A stretch of DNA of 64,000 bases from NCBI RefSeq assembly GCF_019598945.1, contig NZ_CP080598.1, positions 3,410,001 through 3,474,000 on the forward strand. Reading direction: 5' to 3'. A program made the translations under genes and the position numbers. The notes beneath the pieces are model-generated. The model was given only the letters and a program-made list of their open reading frames with translations, searched no databases and had not been told where the DNA came from. Below are positions 17,731 through 26,136 of the stretch, in pieces. Numbering within the stretch: position 1 is the stretch's first letter; each line of letters opens with the position of its first letter. Origin of the DNA: Sphaerospermopsis torques-reginae ITEP-024. Lineage in GTDB: Bacteria; Cyanobacteriota; Cyanobacteriia; Cyanobacteriales; Nostocaceae.

Positions 17731-18066
17731 AATCAGGATAACCAGGATTGGAGGATTTTCAGGATGGGAATTTTTAGGTGGTTTGTTGGTAATGATGTTT
17801 GTGTTTGTCTGAATCAGGATTTTCAGGATTTAAGGATGTACAGGATGGGAATTTTTAGATGGTTTGTTTGGTGTTTAAAGTTGTATTTGTCTGAATCAGG
17901 ATTTCCAGGATTTTAGGATGTACAGGATGGAAATTTTTAGATGGTTTGTTTGGTGTTTAAAGTTGTATTTGTCTGAATCAGGATTTCCAGGATTTAAGGA
18001 TGTACAGGATGGAAATTTTTAGATGGTTTGTTTGGTGTTTAAAGTCCTGATTCAGACAAAAAATCC
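17731..18066 (+). repeat. 82-bp tandem array built on the AGGAT repeat
   Basis: Four units with period 81-82 bp. Each has the AGGAT core (GAATCAGGATTTCC, AGGATTTAAGGATG, TACAGGATGG) plus a spacer beginning TTTTTAGATGGTTTGTTTGG. It closes with a reverse-orientation fragment (TCCTGATTCAGAC near 18045). It occupies most of the gap between the DUF4870 gene and the kinase-GUN4 gene. Confidence 0.85.
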
Positions 18067-18153
18067 TGATGACAACTACTCACCTGTATCATACAATTAT
18101 GATAAAATTATACAATAATTTCATCCCATCATAATCATCCCACTCTTGAAAAT

Positions 18154-19665
18154 ATGATAATTTGGCAACCAGGACAACAAATAAACAACAGTAGATTTAT
18201 CATTCAAAGCATTTTAGGTACTGGTGGTTTTGGTATTACCTACAAAGCATTAGAACCCAGCACAGGGAAATTATACGCTATCAAAACTCTCAACTCCACC
18301 ATGCAACTGCGAGAAGACTTTGGAGATCAACAGGTTAAGTTTATTAACGAAGCATTGACAATTAAAGGATTTGATCATAAATACATTCTCAAAGTTTATG
18401 AAGTCATCCAAGAAGGTCAACTTTTTGGGGTGGTGATGGAATATATTGATGGGGTGACTTTATTTAAATATGTGCAAAATAAAGGACAATTATCAGAAAA
18501 TGAAGCACTATTATATATAGATCAAATTGGTCAAGCGTTAGAATATATCCACAATAAAGGACAGTTACACCGAGATATTAAACCGGAGAATATTCTATTA
18601 CGACAAAATAAACAAGAAGCGGTGTTAATAGACTTTGGTTTAACTCGCAGTCTCGCTACCAAAAGTATGACTAACGCACTCACCGAAGGTTTTGCACCTA
18701 TTGAACAATATCGTCGTAAGGGGAATTTTGGACCCCATACAGATGTTTATGCTTTAGCTGCAACTTTATATTATCTCTTAACTGCTAATGGATTGAAACA
18801 AGAGGGAGAAATTTGTCCAGTACCAGCAGTCAACCGGAAATATGATGATGAACCTTTACCAGAACCTAAACATTATAATTCTCGTATTAGTCAGAGGGTG
18901 AATAATGCTATTTTGCAGGGTATGGAAATAGAACCGGAAAAACGGACTCCAACAGCGTTAAAGTTTCGGGAAAGTTTGGGTTTGGTGATTAAACCTGTGA
19001 CACCACTACCTCCACCTATTCCTACATCTCAACCACAACCAAGACAAAAGCAAAATATCCTCACACCTCAATCTGTAAAAACTGTTCGTTTACCGCAACG
19101 AGAAAATTCTTCTTCTTTCTTATCTAAGATAAAGGAAATTTTCATTCCTCAAAGTTCCACACCTCAACCTGTAAACCAAGATTATACAAAACTGTGTGAC
19201 TTACTCAAAGCTGGAAAATGGAAAGAAGCGGATGAGGAAACAAGAAGGGTAATGTTTGCGGTTGCAAAACGGGAAAAGGAAGGTTGGTTAGATCCTGCTA
19301 GTATTCTTAATTTTCCTTGTACAGACCTCCGCACCATTGACCAATTATGGTTAAAATACAGTAGTGGTAAGTTTGGTTTTTCTGTGCAAAAACGAATTTA
19401 TCAAGGTTTGGGGGGAACGAGCCAACATTTCAATAAAACCTGGGAGAAATTCGGAGACCAGGTAGGATGGAAAAAAAAGAAGTTATTAGGAATAATAGGA
19501 GAAGATGAGTGGTTGCACTACAAAGATATTACTTTTGATATAAAAGCACCAGAAGGCCACCTCCCTGGCGGCGGAGCAGATGGTGGCTGTTGGGGTAATC
19601 CTTATGGTCATTGGCAGGGTGGGGGATCTTGGCTGGTGGCTCTTCTCTCGCGTCCAGACTTGTAA
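18154..19665 (+). CDS. Ser/Thr protein kinase with C-terminal GUN4 domain
   Basis: 503 residues. Kinase domain ~10-275 with all key motifs: GTGGFGITY (glycine loop), AIKTL (Lys ~43), LHRDIKPENILL (~143) and LIDFGLTRS (~162). A Pro/Gln-rich linker (~285-340) joins a GUN4-like domain (~350-503) recognised by the 'L-x-x-L-L-K-A-G-K-W-K-E-A-D-x-x-T' start, FPCTDLRTIDQLWLKYSSGKFGFSV and a Gly-rich C terminus. GUN4 binds porphyrins and stimulates Mg-chelatase. As a kinase-linked module it may sense tetrapyrroles, which is an inference. Both sides carry AGGAT repeats, as for the kinase-FGE gene. Confidence 0.9.
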   Translation: MIIWQPGQQINNSRFIIQSILGTGGFGITYKALEPSTGKLYAIKTLNSTMQLREDFGDQQVKFINEALTIKGFDHKYILKVYEVIQEGQLFGVVMEYIDGVTLFKYVQNKGQLSENEALLYIDQIGQALEYIHNKGQLHRDIKPENILLRQNKQEAVLIDFGLTRSLATKSMTNALTEGFAPIEQYRRKGNFGPHTDVYALAATLYYLLTANGLKQEGEICPVPAVNRKYDDEPLPEPKHYNSRISQRVNNAILQGMEIEPEKRTPTALKFRESLGLVIKPVTPLPPPIPTSQPQPRQKQNILTPQSVKTVRLPQRENSSSFLSKIKEIFIPQSSTPQPVNQDYTKLCDLLKAGKWKEADEETRRVMFAVAKREKEGWLDPASILNFPCTDLRTIDQLWLKYSSGKFGFSVQKRIYQGLGGTSQHFNKTWEKFGDQVGWKKKKLLGIIGEDEWLHYKDITFDIKAPEGHLPGGGADGGCWGNPYGHWQGGGSWLVALLSRPDL

Positions 19666-19699
19666 ACTGTAACATTTAAGGGTTACAAGAAAATTATTA

Positions 19700-19875
19700 A
19701 GTCTGAATCAGGTGGTTATCGAGCGACTTGTACTGAGCGAAGTCGAAGTAAGTCGAGATAATGTCCAGGATTTAAGGATTGACAGGATGGTAGTTTATAT
19801 ATGGTTTGTTGGTGATGAAATTTGCATTTGTCAGAATCAGGATAACCAGGATTAAAGGATTGACAGGATGGTAGT
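19700..19875 (+). repeat. AGGAT repeats, one split by a nested insertion
   Basis: A copy at ~19700-19793 is interrupted exactly at the GGATATCC centre by ~50 bp (TTATCGAGCGACTT ... AAGTCGAGATAA, with TGAGCGAAGTCGAAG inside). A second, intact copy follows at ~19832-19875. Confidence 0.8.
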
Positions 19876-20002
19876 TTATAGATGGTTTAAATAATTCAAA
19901 AACGATCATCTAACAACATCCTGAAAAATCCCTAACTTCCAAAAAACCATCATCAAAAACATCCTCAAAAAATCCCCAACTCCCAACAAATAATCATTCA
20001 AT

Positions 20003-20045
20003 CACATCCTGAAAATCCTATAATCCTGGACATCCTGATTCAGAC
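20003..20045 (-). repeat. AGGAT-type dispersed repeat, minus copy
   Basis: Reverse copy (ACATCCTGAAAATCC, AATCCTGGACATCCTGATTC). The DNA just before it (19915-20000) looks like a decayed second copy, with ACATCCTCAAAAAATCC. Confidence 0.8.
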
Positions 20046-20104
20046 AAGAATATAATTATAATATGATTTTATCAAAGATAAAGTAAACAGTTAAAAATAA
20101 ATGT

Positions 20105-20172
20105 TATAATGAATGTTGCAGTCAAGAGGTCTGACCTTTTCGGATCGTGAGAGCAAGGTCTCTCCTTGACTG
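20105..20172 (+). other. Promoter-like TATAAT followed by a hairpin (possible small RNA)
   Basis: TATAAT (20105-20110) lies just ahead of a hairpin with outer arms CAGTCAAG (20119-20126) and CTTGACTG (20165-20172) and inner GAGAG/CTCTC pairing. There is no strong -35 box and no terminal T run. It may be a small RNA or the end of a mobile element, abutting the truncated DUF3800 gene. Confidence 0.3.
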
Positions 20173-20487
20173 ATAATTAGACTTCATAAACATAAGAATA
20201 CACAAAGAGGAATTATTATTTTCGATAAATCCACTTATGAGACAACCATTCAATCTCTAGCAATTGATTTTAGAACAATTGGCTACCAATGGGGTGTAAT
20301 CAGAAATTTTGCTGAAGTACCTTTATTTTTAGACTCCAAAGCATCCAGATTAATTCAACTTGCTGATATAATTGCTTATTATATCTTCCGGTATTTTGAA
20401 AAGGGAGATAATACATTTTATTCAATTATTGAACCTAGATTTGATGCAGAAGGTGGTATAGTTCACGGATTGCATATAATTCAATAA
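20170..20487 (+). pseudogene. DUF3800 protein, C-terminal fragment
   Basis: An uninterrupted frame of 105 codons without a usable start. It reads ...GIIIFDKS, VIRNFAEVPLFLDSKASR, LIQLADIIAYYIFRYFEKG, and ends EGGIVHGLHIIQ. The 'L-x-x-D-S-x-x-S-x-x-I-Q-L-A-D' segment is the conserved C-terminal part of DUF3800, a family with an RNase-H-like fold linked to mobile DNA. The N-terminal half with the family's early Asp motif is missing, and the frame begins directly after the hairpin at 20119-20172. It is therefore a remnant. Confidence 0.6.
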
Positions 20488-20527
20488 AACAAAAAACCAC
20501 AATTTACAAAAGCACTGACATCTAAGA

Positions 20528-20570
20528 ACATCCTGTAAATCCTCAAATCCTGGATATCCTGATTCTGACA
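20528..20570 (-). repeat. AGGAT-type dispersed repeat, minus copy
   Basis: Near-canonical reverse copy (ACATCCTGTAAATCC, AATCCTGGATATCCTGATTC) directly after the 3' end of the toxin gene. A second reverse copy lies on the 5' side of the pair, at 21176-21241. Confidence 0.85.
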
Positions 20571-20589
20571 ATTACAACCTCAACAATAA

Positions 20590-20853
20590 CTATGAAAGAA
20601 AACTCTCATAATCGTCATGACTCCCAATCCAAAACCATGTTATTGTATCACCATCTAAAATCCCAATTGCTCGATAATTACGAGTGATTCTGACAGACCA
20701 AATATTTTCTTGATTATTAATACATTTAAAATGCAAAGACGGATGAAAAGGATTTTCTCTCCATAACCGATAAGCTTTTCTTGCACTTTGTCTAACTTGC
20801 TGATCAAGAGATTTATATTCATCCCAAAAAGAAGAAAGGGTTGCAGACTTCAT
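20590..20853 (-). CDS. RelE/ParE-superfamily type II toxin
   Basis: 87 residues with the compact alpha-beta toxin pattern: helices 1-40 (SFWDEYKSLDQQVRQSARKAYRLW), then beta strands IWSVRITRNYRAIGIL and TITWFWIGSHDDYESFL. The 'W-S-x-R-I-x-x-N-Y-R-A' and 'W-I-G-x-H-D-x-Y' blocks are typical of RelE/YafQ-like mRNA interferases or ParE-like toxins; I cannot decide which. The start overlaps the antitoxin stop by 4 bp, so the two are translationally coupled. Confidence 0.85.
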   Translation of the reverse strand: MKSATLSSFWDEYKSLDQQVRQSARKAYRLWRENPFHPSLHFKCINNQENIWSVRITRNYRAIGILDGDTITWFWIGSHDDYESFLS

Positions 20854-21080
20854 AACTGATCATAATCCATTGGTTTAGCTAATCCTTCTGCAATTTCTCT
20901 TTTAGCACGTTGAGCAGATGCAATTAATTTTTGTTGACTTTTTTTAAATGAATTATCCCATTTTAATTCATCTTGTAAATCTGCTAAATATTCTCTCAAA
21001 TGTTCTGCAACTCTGTCTTGTACATCTTCAGATAAAGATTCCATCATTTTGATGACAGTGGTAATTGCTGGAGATGACAT
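20850..21080 (-). CDS. Antitoxin partner of the RelE/ParE-type toxin
   Basis: 76 residues, mostly helical and acidic/basic mixed (SLSEDVQDRVAEHLREYLADLQDELKWDNSF), with a C-terminal KPMDYDQL tail. This matches cyanobacterial antitoxins found upstream of RelE-like toxins. The gene precedes and overlaps the toxin. A copy of the TTGACA-17-TATTAT module (21277-21337) is placed to drive the pair, with ~200 nt of leader. Confidence 0.8.
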   Translation of the reverse strand: MSSPAITTVIKMMESLSEDVQDRVAEHLREYLADLQDELKWDNSFKKSQQKLIASAQRAKREIAEGLAKPMDYDQL

Positions 21081-21175
21081 AATAGAATTTCCTTTACAAC
21101 TTTACCAGTCTATTCTACTCAAAATCTCCCCATCCAGATGCTGATGGTACAGATATTATAGAATATTACAAACTC

Positions 21176-21241
21176 ACATCCTGTAAATCCTTAAATCCTG
21201 TACTTCGACTTCGCTCAGTAACCATAAATCCTGATTATGAC
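21176..21241 (-). repeat. AGGAT repeat split by a nested insertion
   Basis: A reverse copy whose GGATATCC centre is interrupted by ~25 bp (TACTTCGACTTCGCTCAGTA). The insert matches the core of the insert in the copy at 19700-19793, at the same target point. Confidence 0.8.
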
Positions 21242-21276
21242 AAATAAAATAATTTGGGAAATCTTCAACAAGACCC

Positions 21277-21337
21277 TATATGCGCCCACATTTTCCCATT
21301 ATAATCAAATAATACTGAAAACTCCCCCATTTGTCAA
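21277..21337 (-). promoter_or_regulatory. Third copy of the promoter module, upstream of the toxin-antitoxin pair
   Basis: On the minus strand TTGACA (21337-21332), a 17-bp spacer and TATTAT (21314-21309), then TATAATGGGAAAATG and TGGGCGCATATAG. The layout and the downstream GTGGGCGCATATA block follow the copies at 7866-7930 and 10097-10166, though more diverged. It points toward the antitoxin gene. Confidence 0.6.
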
Positions 21338-21570
21338 CCACCTCACCCATGAATTTTTGAAATATTTGAATTATCTGAATTAAAATTGATTGATTCACAG
21401 GTGAAAATGAATATAATTGACAAATAATTTCTGAGAGTCAAACCCCAGATTGCTCCTTGGGGTCAATCCAAAATCCAAAATCTAACATCTAAAATCGGAT
21501 GATAAAATTGTGTTCTCGTCCTGAAAAAGATTACATTTAATTAAGTAAGGTAAAAAACAAATTACAAATT

Positions 21571-23196
21571 ATGGCTACTGAACTGATTGAAGAACTAGGT
21601 CAAGCGGTGGAACAACGTCGCAATTTTGCGATTATTTCTCACCCTGATGCTGGTAAAACTACGTTAACTGAAAAACTATTATTATACGGAGGTGCTATCC
21701 ATGAAGCCGGAGCGGTAAAAGCCCGAAGAGCGCAAAAAAAAGCCACTTCTGACTGGATGGAAATGGAACAACAACGGGGTATTTCTATTACCTCTACTGT
21801 TTTACAATTTGTCTATAACAATTGTCAAATTAATTTACTTGACACCCCTGGACACCAAGATTTTAGTGAAGACACTTATAGAACTTTAGCAGCAGCAGAT
21901 AACGCGGTGATGCTGATTGATGCGGCTAAAGGGTTAGAACCCCAAACCCGCAAACTGTTTGAAGTGTGTAAAATGAGGGGTATTCCCATTTTCACCTTTG
22001 TGAATAAACTCGACCGTCCGGGAAGAGAACCTTTAGAACTTTTGGATGAGATTGAGCAAGAATTGGGATTACAAACATACTCGGTAAACTGGCCGATAGG
22101 TATGGGCGATCGCTTTAAAGGCGTATTTGACCGCCACCAAAAGCAAATCCATTTATTTGAACGCAGCGCCCACGGTAGTAAAGAAGCTCTTGACACTATA
22201 GTTGATTTAGGTGATAGCAGAATTGAGCAACTGTTAGAACAAGACCTTTACCATCAACTTAAAGATGAGTTAGAACTATTAGAAGGCGCTGGTGGGGAAC
22301 TAGATTTAGATTTAGTGCATCAAGGAAAAATGACTCCTGTGTTTTTTGGGAGCGCCATGACTAACTTCGGGGTCGAGTTATTCCTCAAATACTTCTTGGA
22401 CTACGCCCTCAAACCCGGTATACATCACAGTACCGCTGGCGAAATTCCCCCAACCTACCCAGAGTTTACAGGATTTGTCTTCAAACTCCAAGCTAACATG
22501 GACCCCAAACACAGGGATAGAGTTGCTTTTGTCCGGGTCTGCACAGGTAAGTTTGAAAAAGATATGACAGTGAACCACGCCCGCACAGGTAAAGTTGTCC
22601 GTCTGTCTCGACCGCAAAAACTTTTTGCCCAAGAGAGAGAATCTATTGATGTCGCTTATGCTGGGGATGTAATAGGTTTAAATAATCCCGGAGTTTTTGC
22701 GATTGGCGACACAATTTATACAGGACAAAAGCTGGAATATGAGGGAATTCCTTATTTTTCACCAGAACTTTTTGCCACTCTTAGAAACCCCAACCCATCA
22801 AAATTTAAGCAATTTCAAAAAGGTGTTTCTGAATTAAGAGAAGAAGGTGCTGTACAAATTATGTACTCAACAGATGAAGCCAAACGTGATCCAATTTTGG
22901 CAGCGGTTGGTCAGTTGCAATTTGAAGTTGTGCAGTTCCGTTTACAAAATGAATATGGTGTAGAAACTATTCTTGATTTATTACCATATAGTGTGGCTCG
23001 CTGGGTTGAAGGTGGTTGGGAAGCTTTGGAAAAAGTGGGGCGTGTATTTAACACTACTACAGTTAAAGATAGTATGGGAAGACCAGTTTTATTATTCCGT
23101 AATGAATGGAATTGTCAACAATTACAGGGAGACCATCCAGAGTTAAAATTAAGTGCGATCGCTCCAGTATTTTCTAGTCAACAACCAGTGGAATAG
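21571..23196 (+). CDS. prfC: Peptide chain release factor 3
   Basis: A 541-residue translational GTPase that recycles RF1/RF2 from terminated ribosomes. G1 [15 protein letters not shown] (~24-38), effector region with GISITSTV (~70), G3 [16 protein letters not shown] (~92-107) and G4 FVNKLDRPG (~144) are seen, followed by the RF3-specific domain 2 and the C-terminal [17 protein letters not shown]. Length is standard (about 530-545). An AGGTAAAA stretch precedes the ATG. The gap upstream (21338-21570) is AT-rich with a CCAAAATC repeat and no gene. Confidence 0.96.
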   Translation: MATELIEELGQAVEQRRNFAIISHPDAGKTTLTEKLLLYGGAIHEAGAVKARRAQKKATSDWMEMEQQRGISITSTVLQFVYNNCQINLLDTPGHQDFSEDTYRTLAAADNAVMLIDAAKGLEPQTRKLFEVCKMRGIPIFTFVNKLDRPGREPLELLDEIEQELGLQTYSVNWPIGMGDRFKGVFDRHQKQIHLFERSAHGSKEALDTIVDLGDSRIEQLLEQDLYHQLKDELELLEGAGGELDLDLVHQGKMTPVFFGSAMTNFGVELFLKYFLDYALKPGIHHSTAGEIPPTYPEFTGFVFKLQANMDPKHRDRVAFVRVCTGKFEKDMTVNHARTGKVVRLSRPQKLFAQERESIDVAYAGDVIGLNNPGVFAIGDTIYTGQKLEYEGIPYFSPELFATLRNPNPSKFKQFQKGVSELREEGAVQIMYSTDEAKRDPILAAVGQLQFEVVQFRLQNEYGVETILDLLPYSVARWVEGGWEALEKVGRVFNTTTVKDSMGRPVLLFRNEWNCQQLQGDHPELKLSAIAPVFSSQQPVE

Positions 23197-23359
23197 GTGA
23201 CAGGTGACAGGTGACAGGTGACAGTTAATTATTTTCTTCCCCATCTCCCCACCTCCCCAGTCTCCTGACTTCTGAATTTTTCAGGAACTCGCATCTATTT
23301 GTTCAATTTCTAATTAGATCGCGTGTCTTACCTAGAATAAATTGGAGTAAAAAAATTCT

Positions 23360-25501
23360 ATGCTTTCATCTGAAAAATCCTCTTTGGAGGCAGGTTTAGC
23401 TGCTCTCAAAGAGGGAAATTACTATGCGGCAATAACTCAATTGTTGCCTATTGCTAACAACCCAGAGGACAGCGATATCCGTTTGCAAGCACTGGTTGGT
23501 TTAGTGATGTCTTATGCACATACAGGGGAAATATCAAAGGCGATCGCCTTGTGCAGAAATTTAATTGAAAGTGATAATTCCCAAGTTCAAGAATGGGCAA
23601 AAGTTGCACTTGAACATTTAACTAAACGACAAAAAAGACTCAAATCAAAATCACATCATCAATCACAGAATATTGTCAATTCTACTCAAATCACCAAGGC
23701 ACAAGTCAGCAGATCAAACAATTATACCAATAATATCTATAGTACCACAGAAACAACCAGCATTTATTGGCGACAAGCTAGACGTGCAAAAGTATGGCAA
23801 CCTCTCCGTAAATATAATTTAATTCCTTCCCGACTATTAGCTTTAGCAACTTTCATGGCTTTGTTGTGGGTATTACGCGCCATGTTAGAGTTGGTAATGA
23901 CTTTAACAAATCAGATTTTAGATAAACTTCCTTATGTTAGTCCATTGCCATTTTTATATAGTGATTTTACTACATTAATATTAGTCTTATTGTTAGTTAT
24001 GTTGGTGCTGTCTCCTTGGTTGTTAGATTGGTTACTAACAGAATTTTATCAGCAACAACCTTTATCTAAAGAAATTTTGTCTACCTATAGTCGGGAAGCA
24101 GTGAGGATCACACAACGTACTTGTCAGCTAAAACGTTGGCCTGTTCCCACATTCCAGATTTTACCAATAGCAGCACCGATGATGTTCACCTATGGTAATC
24201 TACCTCGTAACGCCAGGATTGTTGTCAGTCAGGGACTGTTGGAAAAACTCACTGATGATGAAATAGCTACTATTTATGCTTTAGGTTTAGGACAAATTAA
24301 CCGTTGGGATTTTGGGGTGATGTCTTTGGCGTTGTTGGTGACTTTACCGATTTATCAAATTTATCAGCAAGCCTCAACTTGGGCAAATAAAAGTGAGCAG
24401 AAAATTTGGCGCTGGACTAATACTGGTTTGTCCAGTTTGTGTTATGGTATTTGGTGTTTATTGACCGGTACAACTTTACTTAATTCTCGATTTCGCCTTT
24501 ATGCGAGCGATCGCCAAGCCGCCGAAATTACAGGTAATCCCAATGGGTTAATTCGTGCTTTACTGAAAATTACCATTGGTATTGCTGATGATATCAAAAA
24601 ACAAGAACATACCAGTTGGCAATTAGAAAGTTTGAATATTTTAGCCCCAGTAGACTTTAAACACAGCCTTTGTTTAGGTAGCCTTGCCGGTCATCTACCG
24701 TGGGAATCATTATTAATATGGGAAAATAGCAATCCTTATCGGCAATGGTTTACTATTAATAATAGTCATCCTTTATTGGGCGATCGCCTACAACGTTTGT
24801 GTAAAATCGCCCGTCATTGGCATTTAGAAACAGAACTGCATTTCATTTATCCAGAGTTATTACAGGTTAAACCGCAATCTTTCTTATTACAAATTGCCCC
24901 TTGGTTGGGTATTCCTTTGGGTTTGACATTGGCAGGACTGTTTTGGTTAGCTTGGCAAAGTGCATACACCTTGCATTTATTTAACCTGAAATGGATTTAT
25001 GATGATTGGTCATTTGTGACAGGATTCTTAATGATAGGCTTTAGCATTGGTACAGTCATGCGGCTAAATGCCTTTTTCCCAGAAATCAAATCTTTGAGCT
25101 TAGACAGTGATGAGCAAATTTTGCAGCTATTAACAAACCCCTCGGTTTTGCCACTTGATAGCGTCAGCATCCGTATTACTGGTAAACTGTTAGGTCGTCG
25201 AGGTACTAGTAACTGTCTAGCCCAAGACCTGATTTTACAATCAAACATAGGTTTAGTGAAACTACATCATATTCCTTGGTTAGAACTCAAAACCACACCC
25301 CAAGAATTGATAGGTAGGCAAATTATCGTTACAGGTTGGTTACGAAGAGGGGCAACACTTTGGATCGACATTCAAACCCTAGAAACTCAAAATGGCACAA
25401 TTATTAATAGTCCCCATCCCATTTTTTCCACTGTTTTAGCCGTCATCGCCCAAGCTTGGGGAGCTTATATTATGCTAACAGCCCAATCTATAGCCGGATA
25501 A
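23360..25501 (+). CDS. M48-like membrane protein with lost zinc motif and N-terminal TPR
   Basis: 713 residues. TPR-like helices at ~5-95, a disordered basic linker (~95-140), several TM helices (~160-225, ~315-380, ~515-570) and an M48/HtpX-type peptidase fold (~235-420). Family members carry HExxH on the helix after 'D-D-E-I-A'. Here the helix reads DDEIATIYALGLGQINRWDF, so both His and the Glu are replaced (L, G, Q). YASDRQAAEITGNPNGLIRAL still marks the family. It is therefore probably a non-proteolytic membrane protein with a scaffolding or regulatory role (inference). The start has a weak GGAG 10 bp upstream. A strong terminator follows at 25685. Confidence 0.75.
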   Translation: MLSSEKSSLEAGLAALKEGNYYAAITQLLPIANNPEDSDIRLQALVGLVMSYAHTGEISKAIALCRNLIESDNSQVQEWAKVALEHLTKRQKRLKSKSHHQSQNIVNSTQITKAQVSRSNNYTNNIYSTTETTSIYWRQARRAKVWQPLRKYNLIPSRLLALATFMALLWVLRAMLELVMTLTNQILDKLPYVSPLPFLYSDFTTLILVLLLVMLVLSPWLLDWLLTEFYQQQPLSKEILSTYSREAVRITQRTCQLKRWPVPTFQILPIAAPMMFTYGNLPRNARIVVSQGLLEKLTDDEIATIYALGLGQINRWDFGVMSLALLVTLPIYQIYQQASTWANKSEQKIWRWTNTGLSSLCYGIWCLLTGTTLLNSRFRLYASDRQAAEITGNPNGLIRALLKITIGIADDIKKQEHTSWQLESLNILAPVDFKHSLCLGSLAGHLPWESLLIWENSNPYRQWFTINNSHPLLGDRLQRLCKIARHWHLETELHFIYPELLQVKPQSFLLQIAPWLGIPLGLTLAGLFWLAWQSAYTLHLFNLKWIYDDWSFVTGFLMIGFSIGTVMRLNAFFPEIKSLSLDSDEQILQLLTNPSVLPLDSVSIRITGKLLGRRGTSNCLAQDLILQSNIGLVKLHHIPWLELKTTPQELIGRQIIVTGWLRRGATLWIDIQTLETQNGTIINSPHPIFSTVLAVIAQAWGAYIMLTAQSIAG

Positions 25502-25684
25502 TGGCACTTGCTGCCTTCAAAACCCAGGAAATGTAAACAAACGTTGCAAACTAGAACTCAATAATGTTACATTTATTCACAAAATCAATGGCAACTGACT
25601 TAACTGAGTCACCCAACTTAGTTAGTAATCTTACTACTGCTATTATTCCATCCCCTTTAATCTTCCCAACACAACAGCAAAGCG

Positions 25685-25709
25685 ACCAGCCAAAGGCTGG
25701 TTTTTGTTT
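25685..25709 (+). terminator. Rho-independent terminator
   Basis: ACCAGCC, a 3-nt loop AAA, GGCTGGT, then TTTTTGTTT. Probably ends the transcript of the M48-like gene 184 bp upstream. A 73-codon frame crossing it (25564-25785) is rejected. The remaining gap to 26136 shows no gene. Confidence 0.85.
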
Positions 25710-26136
25710 CCAAAAATCCCCTTGTGCAAAAATGTATTGTATCCTACGATGCTATAATGCTATAATGCAATCTGCAAAAATGTGAGTGCTGAACTAGCTA
25801 CGTAGGCAATACCATGATAATGTTAAGAGATGGTATTTTGTTCTTCGGGTTAAAGCTGGAAAGAATTCATTTACTGTAGTGGACGGTTGACTATTAAATT
25901 TGGAATCCTAAGAATTAAGATGGTATTAGCTGGTCATACTAGCGGTTTAGTCTTAAATAAGCATCATCCTCACAAAAAACGGTATTGGAAAATTGCGCCC
26001 AATCTATAGAAAAACATGAGCATTAATATTCATAAACTTAGTAGCACATCAGATGGTGCTACAAAATATATTCTTGTGGGTATTAACTTAGTCATGGTAA
26101 TTAGTTAGTATGTATAAGCATATTGTTAAGATTATT

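Noticed and set aside
17641-17916. 91-codon plus-strand frame
   Set aside because: Translation of the AGGAT tandem repeat (repeating F-Q-D-L-R-M-Y-R-M); overlaps the DUF4870 start.
25564-25785. 73-codon open frame
   Set aside because: It spans a clear Rho-independent terminator (25685-25709), has no RBS, and its composition is not protein-like.
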